Source of the DNA: Protopterus annectens
Taxonomy: Eukaryota > Chordata > Ceratodontiformes > Protopteridae
Assembly: GCF_019279795.1 (NCBI RefSeq)
Contig: NC_056745.1
Location: 509,207,716-509,271,715 of the forward strand
DNA length: 64,000 bases
Direction of reading: 5' to 3'
Shown here: in pieces, positions 42,193 to 54,381 of the stretch
Layout of the letters: every line of letters begins with the position of its first letter
Numbering within the stretch: position 1 is the stretch's first letter
Made by a program: the position numbers and the translations under genes
The notes under the pieces: generated by a model
Told to the model about the DNA's origin: nothing
The model's database searches: none
What the model saw: the letters and a program-made list of their open reading frames with translations, nothing else

Positions 42193-44536
42193 TAACTATA
42201 GGTAAACCACAGGCTACAGGTCTCCCGCCATGAGAAGCACACTAACTGGACTTGAGTCACTCAGTATAAGGCCAAACACCTTGGCCATGTGAGATTTCAA
42301 CTATCCTTCTATTGAGTGGGCAACGTACACCAGCACAAGCTCAATCACCCTGAGGCTCCAGGACTTTGTTAATATAAATAATCTGGAATAGTTGGTCTAT
42401 ACCCCTACAAGGGGTACAAATGTTCTGGACTTAGTACTCACCAATACAGGGGGGGGGGGTCATCACTGCACTACCCCCTGTGTTCTGTCCTGCCTAGTAA
42501 AGTCAAACCATAAATCTGTCTCGTTCAAAGTAACGATCAGACTGGACACCTCCACAGAAGCAATAAAAATGAGAAACTTCTCCAATGCAAACTATAGCCT
42601 ACTAAGCAATGGTTTAAAAAGTTTCAACTCTCCAGTTAACACAGCCAACAATGACTGTTATACAGAGGCGTACATAAACGCCCTATATAACCACTTAAGC
42701 TGTATTGACTCTGCTGTACCTAACAGGATCAAAACCAAGTCCTCCAGTAAAAACAAGCCACCCTGGTGGACCTAGAGTGTAAACAGGTTAAATAACAAAA
42801 GGAATAAACTGGCATTCAAGAACAAGAGAGAACTTAGCACAGAAAGAATTTCCTCCACAGCTTGAACAAGCAAATCAAGTATCTGGTAGTCCTCCAAAGC
42901 CAGTTACGAGGCTAAATTAGCTTCCCTAGCCAAAGGCAATTATAAGGTATTCTTTAGCTACGTCCGAAATCTGAAAGGAAATACCCAGGTATGTGCTGAA
43001 CTCATAGTGGACAGTACGAAACTGAGCCTGAGGAAACTGCCAACCTGTTAGCCGACAGATTTGATGCAAACTTCACCTCCCCTGTCCCCACTAGCCATAC
43101 CCCAAACCATACCAGACACCTGTCCTCTCCCGACCATCACCAATGAGCAGCTTATATCTGCACTCTCCAAGGCCAAAAATACTACCTCTATGGGACCAGA
43201 TAACATCTCAGGCTGCTTACTAAACCTAAAACATGACCCAGCAGATTCACTTGGCATTCTATAGCCTGAGCTAAACATAGCCTGTCCACTGGCTTTGTTC
43301 CAGCAGAGTGGAGAACAACTGTAATCTTCTTGCACAAAGGGGATCCCCATCAGCCAACACTGGCCCATAAGCCTAACCAGCCTTAGCTGCAAGGCCATGG
43401 AAAGAATCATCGTGGACCTTAACAAGGACATAGACAACCTTAAAACTTTCAACCTGATCCAGTTTGGCTTCGCTAAGGGTAGATCATGCTTATTAAACCT
43501 GGTGGAATTTGATGTCACCAAAGCCATGGATGAAGGCAAAGCAGTACATACAGTCTACCCTGACTTAGCAAAGGCTTTTCACCAGACGGGGTAGCCAACT
43601 GGCTCATGAATAGAACCCATACTGTCAAAGCTGGGGACTCCACCTCCACCAGTAGAACAGTTACCAGTGGGGAACCACAAGATTCTGTGCTGAGCCCACT
43701 ACTGTTTGGAATCTATTTCTCCGAAGTCCAGGCGAAAGTAGACAGCCTGTGGCTTACCAAGTTTGCAGATAATTGTAAACTGGAAGCAATCACTGAGTCC
43801 CCTAAAGATGCTAATATACTACAGGAGGGGTTAAACACAGAAATGAGGGTTCCAAAGCCATGGTCAAACTAAATACAAAAATGTGCATTGTTGTCCCCTT
43901 TGGCACAGAGATAGCCCCTGCAAACTACAATACAGGGAGCAACCCCCCAAGCTCGAACCCAGTGGTGCGTGACTTGGGAAAACAAATTGACAACAGTCTA
44001 AACTTTGATCACAGTGTGTCCACAGCGAAAAGGAAAACCTTTTATGTTGCACACCTCACAAGTAAGGGCTTCGCAACCATGAGCAAGGATGTTACAACTC
44101 ATCCGTACTCACACACTCAGACCACCAAGAATACAATGCTTCTTTTGCATGCACCTCACCAGACACCTGCAGCAGCTGTAGAGACCACAGAAGTTCCTGA
44201 CCAGGTGAATTCAGGAACTCCAAAACATGACCTATATGGAAAGACTGAAAGCCCTGTCACTGTAATCTGTGCCCTACAGGCTGCTGAGGCAAACTGTGCC
44301 TGGCCTAGAGAGCGGTCTCAGACTCTGCCCTAATGAAAATGCTGCACATCCGCCATGCAAATGGGACAAGAGTCACTCGCTCCAGAGATCACAACCCAGC
44401 CTGCGACAAACAGAACATGTAAGAGACAGAGGCATCTCCCAGAGACTGCACTACTCTGAAATAAACTCCCAATTCATGTTAAACAGAGCTCCTCAATGAC
44501 CCTTTTCAAGCACAACCTGGACAAATAGATAGGAAA
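42193..44536 (+). pseudogene. CR1-a ORF2: endonuclease end, reverse transcriptase, C-terminus
   Basis: DFNYPSIEWATYTS and VYTPTRGTNVLDLVLTN (about 42285-42450) close the endonuclease. RT motifs follow over several frames: ALSKAKNTTSMGPDNISG (about 43155-43210), IQFGFAKGRSCLLNL, TVYPDLAKAFH (about 43550-43580), SGEPQDSVLSPLLFGIYF (about 43665-43720), then LTKFADNCKL in place of the catalytic FADD, and VVRDLGKQIDNSLNFD. A C-terminal INSQFMLNRAPQ segment precedes DIRS E. The active-site change and frameshifts mark an old copy. Confidence 0.82.
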
Positions 44537-45245
44537 AGTACAGTTGTGTACACTAACCATAAATGTAGATGTTAGAGTGCATTCACTGTTGCAGTCATCA
44601 CCTGTGGATAATACCTGCTGTGGTACCCTCGGCAGGCCCGAATACAAGAGTCAATGTTTTTCTGCATTGGCTGCAGTCGCTTGTAGTCTGATGTCAGGTC
44701 GTCAATGCTATAAAGCAAGGCAGCTGATGTCATTAAATCAGTTTTACTTGCTCTAACCAGTCAGAAGCACAAGGAAATAAGGTAAAGTGGTCCTGGTGGC
44801 TAAAAGCTAGGGAAACCTAGGGAAAAAGGATACAAGGGGGGTGGAGGGAGGGAAACCAGGACTGTAAAGTACAGTTGTGTACACTTACCATAAATGTAGA
44901 TGTTTGAGTGTATTCACTGTTGCAGTCATTACATTTGGGTAATGTGCTGGCAGGTTGCCCTCAGTCAGCCTGATTAACAAAGTCTTGGGTCCTGCATCGG
45001 TTGCTGTCCCATCTTCCATGACATCAGGTCGTCAGGGGTATAAAACATGCAGCCAATGTCATTACCTCAGTTTTTCTTGCCCCAGATGTCAGGTACCCCA
45101 CAAATGGGGAGCAAAATATAATGTTAATTTACAGCAATATACCTCCAATCAAAAGCAAATACACCAAAAAGGCTTTTAAGCATAAGAACAGAAAGGAGAG
45201 GTATAGAGTCAGAGAAAAAAACAGGGGACTGGAGGGAGGTTAACC

Positions 45246-45345
45246 AGGGCTGCAACAGTAAATACACTCCAACATCTACATTTAAAGTGTACACAACTGT
45301 ATTATGTTCTTCACGTTTCACTGTTGCAGTCATTACATTTGGGTA
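45246..45345 (+). repeat. DIRS F internal complementary region
   Basis: CTGCAACAGTAAATACACTC..ACATTTAAAGTGTACACAAC is the inverted left end with a small deletion of TATGGT. It joins at GTATT|ATGTTC to the right-end copy TTTCACTGTTGCAGTCATTA. Confidence 0.75.
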
Positions 45346-45394
45346 GATTCCCAAAGCCATGGTTGGGAGGATGGATTTATACAGCATTAGGACC

Positions 45395-46400
45395 AGCTAT
45401 AAGGCCCTGCAAGACAGCAGTGGCAAAGCCAGCTCTGGATTTAGAGAAAATTGGTAAATGGTAATGCTTGGTGAAAGTATGAACTGAACTCCAGGTAGCA
45501 GCTTCTAGAATATCCCTGGTATGGACACCTCTGAGAAAAGGCTGTAGATGCAGCCCTGGTGGAATGAGATCGGATCCCCTGGGGGACAGGCTTTCCGTGA
45601 TGCTTGTAGCAGAAATGAATGCAATGGCTTATCCATTTAGAAATGGTTTGTTTTGAAATGGCCTTTCCCTCTGCCCCTGCAACAAATGCCACTAGCAGTT
45701 ATTCAGCTTTTCTTTGAGTTTTAGTTCTGTCCAAGTAAAATCGTAGTTGTCTGCACATCCAATGAATGCAGAATCCATTCCCCTTTGTTCTGTGGATTGG
45801 GAAAGAAAGTTGGTAAGTGAATGGACTGATTTAAGAGCCACACTGGATATCACCTTGGGCATGAAGGATGGATTGGTCCTGAGTGATACCCTGTCCGCAT
45901 GAAAAATGATGAAAGGCTCCACTGCCATAAGGGCCTGTAACTCAGATATCCTTCTAGCTGAAGTATTTGCCAGAAGGAAGGCTGTTTTCCAAGAAAGAGA
46001 TTTTAAGTCTGCAGTAGCAGCTGGCTCGAAAGGAGGCAGAGTGAGTTTTTCCAATACAAAGTTAAAGTCCCAGGCAGGGGAAGGAGCTCTCTTGGGTGGT
46101 CTCAAGTTCTTGGCCCCTCTGAGGTACTGCTTGAGCAGAGGAGGAGAAACGAAAGGAGGTTCTGTGTTATAATGAGCTGAAATGGTTGCGGCGTGGATTT
46201 TAATGGAGGAAAAAGACAGGCCCTTGTGAAGCATCTCAGTTAGGTATTGTAAAATTTGAGGTAAATTGGGCGCTGCTGTGCTCATTCCTTGAGACTGATT
46301 CCATGCACAGATTTCTTTTCCATTTGTCAGCATAAGATTTTCTAGTGCTAGGTCTTCTCGCCTCCAAAAGAACATCCATCACAGGTTTGCCGAGGGATGT
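45395..46400 (-). pseudogene. DIRS F tyrosine recombinase
   Basis: Core frame 45692-46375: PAWDFNFVLEKLTLPPFEPAATADLKSLSWKTAFLLANTSARRISELQAL keeps the first catalytic Arg. The second part (45441-45692) holds ISKQTISKWISHCIHFCYKHH and RSHSTRAASTAF (HSTR). The end with the Tyr is reached only after a small deletion near 45535. A stop near 45692 and a frameshift near 46310 separate the parts. It is close in sequence to the DIRS C enzyme. Confidence 0.85.
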
Positions 46401-46411
46401 TAAGGGTGAAT

Positions 46412-47400
46412 TTAAGTGATTAGCCAAACTGCAAGGTTCAATGTAGGGAGCTGAGGGTGCAGAATCTGGTTCTCCTGCTGAGACAGTAAGGAAGTTGTCT
46501 GAGGCAGGTGCCATGGGGATATCAGAGAGACACTGCGCAGGAGCAGGTACCAGTGTTGGTGTGGCCAATCTGGAGCAATCAAAATCATTTTTGGTCTGTT
46601 CTGTTTGACTTTTAGCAGGACTTTGGAGAGCAGAGACAGGGGGAAAGGCGTAGACCGATAGGTTTTTCCAGCTGAAAGACAGAGCATCCACATTCCAGGC
46701 TTTTTTATGTGGAGTTCTTGTGCTAAACATGTCCAACTGGTAGTTCTGGGGAGAGGCAAATGAATCCATGTCTGGGCTCTCCCATTTGCTTGTCAACATG
46801 TTGAAAATCCAAGGTTCCAGTTTCCATTCGTGTGGGTCCATGAGATTTCTGCTTAGATTGTCTGCCAGAATATTCAGCTTGCCTGGCAGGAATTGAGCTT
46901 GTAGTTGTACTTGGTAGCTCAAGGCTGTGTTCCACAATGCCATGGGTAGTCTGCAGAGGGGGTAGGAATGTGTACCCCCCCCGCTTATGTACCACATAAG
47001 AGTTGCCAACCAGGCATCCTTGCCTAGCATTGGAAGAAACTGGTGAAGAGTTAGCATCTTGAATTTTGGAATGTCCAGAAAGGTGTTTAGAGTAGACAGG
47101 TCTAGTACTGGACGCCATGATTTGTCTTTTCTGGGTACCAGGAAAAGTCTGGAACAGAAACCTTGTCCCTTTTCCTCTTCTGGTACTGATTGAATAGCCC
47201 CCATGTTTTAAGAGGGAAAGTAATTGTTTCTGAGCCTCTGCCCACTGCTTTGGGTGGAGGTCTGGCCACCCTTTTGGTGTTGGCAGCGTGTGGAAATTAA
47301 ATCTGTATCGCTGGAACACTATTTAAAACCCATTTGTCCTGGGTTACAAGTTGCCAGTTTTTTTGCATGATGAGCACTTTTTCCCCAAAGGGGTGGCTGA
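46412..47400 (-). pseudogene. DIRS F pol remnant lacking the RT core
   Basis: The frame 46236-47204 runs from SRLFLVPRKDKSWRPVLDLSTLNTF and MLTLHQFLPMLGKDAWLATL straight into MWYISGGGTHSYPLC, which is the end of RNase H. Motif A, YLDD and the first RNase H motifs are deleted. The linker (LADNLSRNLMDPHEWKL, APDWPHQHWYLLL) follows. A run of C at 46976-46983 lies at the junction side. No RT activity is possible. Confidence 0.88.
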
Positions 47401-47469
47401 GAGGCAAGTGCTTAGTAATTTTAAAGGAAAGTCATTGAGACTGTTTACCATAGGGTGGGTGTCTTATTT

Positions 47470-49242
47470 CCAGATTTGGAAGTGGAAACACCCCATTGTT
47501 TAGTTCTGAGAGTTCAATGGGAATGAAACCTGGTGCTTTTGATGCGTCTGGGTTTGGCTTGAGTGGCTCTGGAAGAAGCTGGAAAGGACCAGTTCTTAGT
47601 AAGCCAGTGCCTACTAAATCTTGGAGGTTGCACTTGTAAGAAATCTTTCACAGTTTGCATAGATTTAGATTTATCTTCCATCTTTTTTTGGAACTTCTTC
47701 AGCCTTATTGCCAAACAGATAGTCCTGATGCAAAGGAGCATCCAACAATTTTGCTTTAACATGATCAGGCAGAGATTGCTCCTTAAGCCAAGCATGCCTT
47801 CTAAGCACAGACCCAGTAACAGCAGCCCTGCAAGAGGCCTCTAAAGAATCAAAACCACATTGCAAAGTATGTTTTCCAACTTGTTCAGCTGAATGCAATA
47901 AATCCTGTAAAATCTTTATTTTCCACACAGTCAAAATCAACATAATTTTCTGTTTAAGCAGTCCCATGATATGTTGTTGATATTTTAGCATACGAAATTG
48001 ACAGTTTGAAGCCCTGATTGCCCGGGTTGCAGAAGTATAAACATTTTTACCCCATCTGTCCAACGCCCTGAAATCTCTATCAGAAGGGGTAGGATTTTTT
48101 GCAGTAGAAGCCTTAATTCCCTTAGGCCCTTGAGAAATGGTTTCTGGGTCCGCAACAGGATTTTTGAAAAGGAACCTGTGGGACTCAGGAACTCTGTAGT
48201 ATTTGTCAGGTTTACTAGGAGCCGGAAGCAGGGAATCAGGGGCCATACCGGATTCCAAAAACACATCAACAAGGTCTAGAACAAGAGGTATAGCCAAAGG
48301 CCTATGCTGAGGTAGAAGAAGAAAATCCCTAAACCTCTTTTTGGATTCAGAAAATTCCTGACTTTCCCAGTGGAAATGATCCCTTAAAGTATGTAAAGTT
48401 TCCCCAAAAGAAAAGTCCTCGGGGGGGGGGGGGGGGGCAGAGGTGATGGAATCCTCTGCATCAGAATCCTCATAAGTAGGTATGGACAAATCCAGGTCAT
48501 TAGAAGAGTCAGAAGAAACAGAGTCCTGTTCAGAAGATTCATAGTCAATCTCAGGCCTAGGCCTCTTAGAAGGGGGGGTGGTTGACTACCCCTGATAAGA
48601 GTAATTAAATCTTCAGCCATTTTGATCATTTGCTTTTTAGGCATAAGGGCCTGAACATGTGGCCTGGGCGTTGGTTTTTTAGGCATAGATTGAGATTTAG
48701 GCCTTAGTATAGAAGGTGGAGTCTGTTTAATATGCAAGTCTGTAGGCCTGAATACACCCTCAGAAGCTGGTGCCTGCACAGCGGCTCCGGACCCATCCAA
48801 GGTAGAGACATCCGTGGGGTCCATAGGTGAAGTATCTCATGGCATACCGGACTCCAAATGAGTCTCAGTAGAGGCCTGTGAATCAGAAGTAGCGGGTATC
48901 AGGGGCTGCGAAAGCAACTCAGAGTACCGGCAAACTGGCGATTGGCTTAGAAGAGTAGTCTGCAGTTTTGGACCTCAACGGCCTGTCTCTTTCTTTGCGT
49001 TTTTTCGGTATTCCGGTAGTCTGATCGCTAACGGACGTCATTTCCGGATAATTAAACAGAGAACCAAAATATTTAGAGGCAAAAATGTACAGACGACGGA
49101 TAGTGTGCTGATTAAATAAAGCACAAAACCGACAGCAAGGTACGTCGTGGTCAGGGCCTAGGCAAGGAATACAGTACAAATTAAAATCTTTACGAGGTAT
49201 TTGCTTCCCACAAGTAATGCAATTATTAACTTTTACTGACAT
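47470..49242 (-). pseudogene. DIRS F gag
   Basis: It starts at 49242 (MSVKVNNCITCGKQIPRKDFNLYC). The zinc head is complete: CITC, CIPC, a DHD and CRFC. The region 47671-48489 is open over 272 codons and contains the acidic YEDSDAEDSI, the TLRDHFHWESQEFSESKKRFRDFLLLPQHRP segment and LRRHAWLKEQSLPDHVKAKLLDAP. A run of 17 G at 48421-48437 and small indels break the frame between these parts. Confidence 0.82.
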
Positions 49243-49557
49243 CGGTAAGGAGCAAGAAAAAAGTTTCCCCAATGGGGTACTTAGCTTTAAGTTGTAGACT
49301 TCGGTTCTGAAACTCGAAAACGAAAATTTCAGGAGTCGGCCAACCGGCACTTGCAAACTGCTTCTGGCACCGCATTGCAAGAAAGACTGAGGTAATGAAG
49401 TCGGCTGCATGTTTTATATCCCTGACGACCTGACGTCATGGAAGAAGGGACAGCAACCGACACAGGACCCAAGACTTTGTTAATCAGGCCGGCTGAGAGC
49501 AACCTGCCAGCAGATTACCCAAATGTAATGACTGCAACAGTGAAACACTAACAACAT

Positions 49558-49640
49558 CAGTGAATACACTCAAACATCTACATTTATGGTAAGTGTACAC
49601 AACTGTACCATGTTCTTAGTGTTTCACTGTTGCAGTCTTC
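49558..49640 (+). repeat. DIRS E internal complementary region (right part)
   Basis: CAGTGAATACACTCAAACAT..TATGGTAAGTGTACACAAC continues the ICR whose first bases lie at 44855-44867, left of DIRS F. The junction is GTACC|ATGTTC, then TTTCACTGTTGCAGTCTTCA. F entered between GGACTGTAA and CAGTGAATAC. Confidence 0.8.
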
Positions 49641-49689
49641 ACCTGTGGGAGGATTTCCAAAGCTGAAGAGAGGGGTGGAAGGATAGATT

Positions 49690-50900
49690 AATAGCCCTAG
49701 GCATGGGTCTGCAAGCCCTGCAGAACTGCAGAGGCAAACCCTGCCCTAGACTTAGAAAAAAAGAAGTAGGTGGTAATGCTTTGTAAAGGTATGGACAGAG
49801 GTCTAGGTGGTAGCTTCCAAGATGTCCCTGGTGGGGACTCCTCTGAGGAAGGCTGTGGAAGTGGAGGCTGCCCTAGTGGAATGGGTACGAATACACTGGG
49901 GGGAGGGGTTCCCATGTAGTCTGTAGCAGAAAAGGATACAGTGTGATATCCATTTGGAAATGGTTTGCTTGGAAATGGGCTTCCCCTCTGCCCCTGGGGC
50001 AAAGCTGGCAAGCAGCCGGTCTCTTTTTCTGAAGGGTTTAGTACGGTCCAGATAGTATCCGAGATTTCTGTGCATGTCTAGATAGTGCAGAATTCTTTCC
50101 CTCTTGTTTTGAGTGTTGAGAAAGAATGTGGGTAGGTGTATGGCCTGTTGAGGGTCACATCCGATACCACCATGGGCATAAAGGAGGGGTTAGTCCTCAG
50201 GGAGGCCCTGTCCGCATGGAAAATGATGAAGGGCTTAACAGCCATGAGTGCATGAATAAAGCTCTGAAACCCTTCTGGCTGAGGTGATACCTAGTAAGAA
50301 GGCAGTCTTCCAGGAGAGGCATTTCAATTCTGTTGAGGCAGCAGGTTCGAAAGGAAGCAATGTTAGTTTTTCTAAAACATAATTTAGATCCCAGGCTGGC
50401 GTGGGAGGCCCTCTGGGAGAGGTCTGATATTAGAAGCCCTTCTGAGGGATTGTTTAATCAAAGGATGAGAAAAGAGGGGAAAGGTCTGAATCGTAATGGG
50501 CTGAAATGGCAGAGGCATGGATTTTAATAGAAGAGAAGGAGAGGCCACTTGAGTAAGTAACTCGGCTAGATAATCCAAGATAAGAGGGATGGAAGGATGT
50601 GAGGTACTGGCCCCGCTGGACTGGCTGCAGGAGCAGAATCTTTTCCATTTCCCTGCGTAAGATTTTCTGGTGCTGGTCCTTCTGGCCTTTGTGATAATGT
50701 CTAGGACCTGTTTTGCTTAACAGGGACCCCTCGTTTGCTTTTGAAGTATTAGCCAGGCTGAAAGATTGAGAGTCTGCAAATCTGGTTGCAGTATTTCCAC
50801 CCCCCCACCCCCCACCTGGGTCAAGAGGTCTGAGATCAGGGGAAGCTGCTTGGGGGGCTGTAAAGTCAGGCTGCGCAGTAAGGGGTAACAATGCTATCTG
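49690..50900 (-). pseudogene. DIRS E tyrosine recombinase
   Basis: A 90-codon frame (49803-50075) encodes the C-terminal core: NLGYYLDRTKPFRKRDRLLASFAPGAEGKPISKQTISKWISHCILFC, the IRTHSTRAAST box and FLRGVPTRDILEATT. Upstream, SARRVSEL is readable around 50265-50290 and LSFSSIKIHASAISAHYDSD around 50480-50545. The N-terminal KILRREMEKILLLQ segment replaces RKSYAGKWKRF after indels. Inactive. Confidence 0.8.
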
Positions 50901-52500
50901 GGCCATTTTCAAGCAATAAGGATGGCCTTTGGTTTCTCCTCCCTTATTTTAATCAATACCTTGGGAATAAGAGGCAGAGGAGGGAAAGACTACACAGAGG
51001 GAGTTCCAGGGGAAGGTCAAGGCATCCACCTTCCACACTAGGTGATACTCCCTGGTACAGAATTTTTGCAGCTGGCGGTTGAGGTGCAAAGCAAAGAAAT
51101 CCACCTCTGGAGTTCCCCACTCCTGAGTGATTCGTAGAAAGATTTTCCTGTGGAGCTCCCATTTGTGGGGGTCCAGTAAGTTTCTGCTTAGGTGGTCTGA
51201 CAGGGTGGAGTCCCCCCCCCCGTTTGTTGATATACCACATTACTGTCGTGTTGTCTGTTTTTATAAGGAGAACCCATGGCCTAAGATGGAGTTTGAAAGA
51301 TGTCCGAGCCTTTTTGTACTGCCATCATTTCTTTCTGACCGATGTGTAAGGGAAGGTGCTGGGCATCCCAAAGACCTTGGGTGCACCTGCATGCTAGGCG
51401 AGTGCCCCAAGCAATGTCTGAGGAGTCAGTGGTGATGGTATGGGCGGAGGATGAAGGGAAGACCCTTGCTCCTGACATAGGCCTCTGCCCACCAGAGAAA
51501 CTCTGCCCTTATACATGGGATCAGAGGGAGAGAGGTCTCTAGAGACAGAGATGCTGGCACCAAACGTTCTTTAGATACCACTGAAGTTCTCTCATGTGAA
51601 GCCTGGCCAGAGGAATTAGAAGGATGCAAGATGCCATGTATCCCAGGGCATGCAGGAACTTCCTCACAGTGAGGTGATTTCTGGAAGCCAGCTGGGTAAA
51701 GTAGTGAGGCAGGAAGCTCTGATTTTCTGGGGATAGGAAGGCAATTTGGGATGCTGTGTCTAGCAGTGCATCCAAGAAAAAGATTTTCCTGGAGGGTGTT
51801 TGCTTTGATTTCTTCTCATTGATGATGAACCCTAGGGAAGTTAGGAGGGATTTGAAAAGAGAAGGTCCTGCAGCAGCTTTTCTTTGCACTCTGCCTGAAT
51901 GAGGCAGTCGTCCAGATAAGGGTAAATCTGTATACTCCTCTGTCTGCAAAATGCTATGGCTGGGGCTAAGCATTAGGTAAATACTCTGGGTGCAATAGTT
52001 AAGCCAACGGGCAGCACAGAGAACTGAGAGTGTTGTGATTTTGCTCTGAAATGCAGGAATTTCCTGCAGGATTCCCTTATGGAGATGTGGAGGTAGGCGT
52101 CTTTTAGGTCTAGGGTCACTAACCAGGCATTTTTTGTCAGCATAGGCAGCAGCTGCTGCAAAGTTAGCATTTTGAATCTGGGGACCACCAGGAAGGTGTT
52201 CAAAATGGATAGATTCAGGATGGGGTGCCGAGTGCGCTCTTTTCTGGGAACAAGGAATAGTCTGGAATAAAAGCCTTTGATTGTTTTATCTGAGGGGACA
52301 GGTTCTACTGCCCCTTGAGATAGGAGAGTTTGGACCCGTTTCAATGCCTCTGCCCACTGATTTGGAGGCAAGTCTGGGTACCCTCTTGGAATTGGGAGAT
52401 CGCTAAAAGAGAATTTGTATCCCTGAAAAATTATCTTTAAGACCCATTGGTCCTTTGTTACAGAAAGCCAATTTTCTTTGAAGAGGGAGAGAGCCTTACT
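50901..52500 (-). pseudogene. DIRS E reverse transcriptase-RNase H
   Basis: The frame 51973-52371 contains FYSRLFLVPRKERTRHPILNLSILNTF, AWLVTLDLKDAYLHISI (first Asp) and FSVLPVGLTIAPRVFT. YLDD is encoded at about 51905-51920 but in a shifted frame. The RNase H signal TTDSSDIAWGTRLA is at 51395-51435 and the NKRGG region at 51215-51245, next to a run of C at 51212-51221. The linker is degraded (50950-51120). Confidence 0.82.
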
Positions 52501-54381
52501 CCTAGCTTTTGGTGAGTGAAGGGAGGAAGGGGGGGGGGGTCATTGGGAGTTTTTGCCATAGAAAGGTGTCTTATAACTCCATGCCTTTGGGGCGGAAGTG
52601 GTCCACTGTTTGGTTCTCTGCTGGTCCTGGGATAGGGGCCTGGATGACCTGTCCCTGCGGGGCTTGCCTTGGCCCCATGGCCCAGTGCTTAGAGGGAAAG
52701 GTCCTGCTGAACCTAGGAGGTTGAACCTGAAAGAAATCTTTTACTGTTTGCCTACATTTTGCTTTGTCTTCCATCTTTTTTAGCACCTCCTCTGCTTTTA
52801 CTGCAAAAAAGCAGCCTTTATCCAGGGGTGCATCAATTAGTTTAGACTTGATATGATCAGAGAGGTTCCTTCAGCCATGCATGTCTCCTAATGACAGATC
52901 CTGACACTGCTGCCCTGTTAGAGGCTTCTAGGGCGTCATATCCACAGTGTAATGAGTATTTGACCACTTGACAAGCAGAGTGCAGTAAATCTGTTAACTC
53001 TCTTGAATTGGCAGAGTCAGGAAAGGTAGATATCTTGTGTTTTAATAGTTCCAATGTTGTTGATATTTTAACATCTGGGACAGACAGTTGAGTGCTCTGA
53101 TAGTTAAGGTTGTAGAGGTGTATACTTTTTTTTACCCCATCTGCCCAGAACTCTGAATTCCTTGTCAGAAGGAATAGGATTTTTGGCAGAACTAGTCTTA
53201 GCTCCTTTAGATCCCTGTGTAATGACCTCTGGGTCTGCAGCAGGATTTCTGTACAGGTATTTGTGAGAATCCAATACTCTAATACCATTCAGGTTTACTG
53301 GGAGCAGGTGGGGGGCATCAGGGGCTAAGCTGGATTCATGGAAATGGGAGGGCATCAGGGGCTAAGCTGGATTCATGGAAAACATCCACCACTTCTAAAA
53401 TGGGGGGTGGGGTGGCCAGGGGTCTGTGCTGGGGCAGGTCCAGAAACTCTCTACGTCTTTTCTTAGACTGAGGGAAGTCCTGAGATTCCCATTGGAAGTG
53501 TTCCCTGAGGGTGTGAAGGATTTCCCCAAAGGAAAGGTCCTCTGGAGGGGAGGCAGAAGCGATGGATTCCTCTGCATCTGAGTCCTCAAAAGCAGTCAAA
53601 GGTTGCTGCTGCTCTTCAAAATCTGAATAGTCAGAGTCTTCAGAATCCTGTTCTGTCAATTTCTAAAGAAGGATGCCATTCCCTTTTAGAAGTTGTGGCC
53701 TGACTACCCAAGATAAGGGAGATGAGATCCTCCACCATTTTAAGCATTTCTGCTTGGGGTGGTGGAGCAGGAGCAAGATGGTGGCTAGAAACAGATTTTC
53801 TAGGAGTGGTCTGGCTTCTAGGCCCGAGACAATCCGTTCTGAGAGAAACGGAGTCGGATGAAAACGTGTTGTTTTTTTGTCTAGATTCGGTACTGCGAAG
53901 GCCTCCTCGCAGCTCCGGATCCAAGAGGCAGAGATAGCCAAAGGCTCGGAAGACTAAGAAGATTTCTGTGGCATTCCAGACTACAACAGGGTCTCGGTAG
54001 AGGCCTGCGTAGATGCTGAATCAGGCATTAGGGGCTGCGAAAGCAGCTCGCTGAATTCCGGAGAACTGACTACTTGCTTAGCAGTAGAGTCGTTGGATGG
54101 CTTAGCCTTGTGTGGTCTGTCTCTATCTTTATCTCTGCGTTTTTTCGGAATGTCCAGGGATTTTTGGCTGACAGACGCCATACTGGAATGCAAAGACAGA
54201 ACACAAAAATAACAGTCTACAAAAAGAGCTCTTCGGCAAATGGTTCTTGTATTAAAGCGGGCAAAGAACCAGCAATGGGGGACGTCGTGGTCTGGGCATA
54301 AACAAGTGACGCAGTAAGAATGGAAGTCTCGCGTGGGATCTGCTTTCCACAGGTGAGACAATAGTTACCCTTTTCAGACAT
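52501..54381 (-). pseudogene. DIRS E gag
   Basis: It starts near 54381. The zinc head is partly altered: the first Cys pair is disrupted (SHLWKADPTRDFHSYC), while CVTC, CPDHD and CWFF follow. The acidic middle FEDSDAEESIASASPPEDLSFGEILHTLREHFQWESQDFPQSKKRRREFLDLPQHRP is open at 53336-53659. A 37-bp tandem duplication (GGGGGCATCAGGGGCTAAGC type) lies at about 53310-53385. SVIRRHAWLKEPL and QVQPPRFSRTFPSKHW mark the end. Confidence 0.8.

Larger units (their letters stand above)
44868..49557 (-). mobile_element. DIRS F: internally deleted DIRS retrotransposon (family beta)
   Basis: Left end AGTACAGTTGTGTACACTTACC, right end GTGAAACACTAACAACAT, ICR 45246-45345. At 4690 bp it is about 0.9 kb shorter than its close relative DIRS C. 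The missing part is the RT core and most of RNase H (junction near 46993). The termini, gag and YR are kept, so it is built like a non-autonomous derivative. It sits in the ICR of DIRS E, same orientation. Confidence 0.9.
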
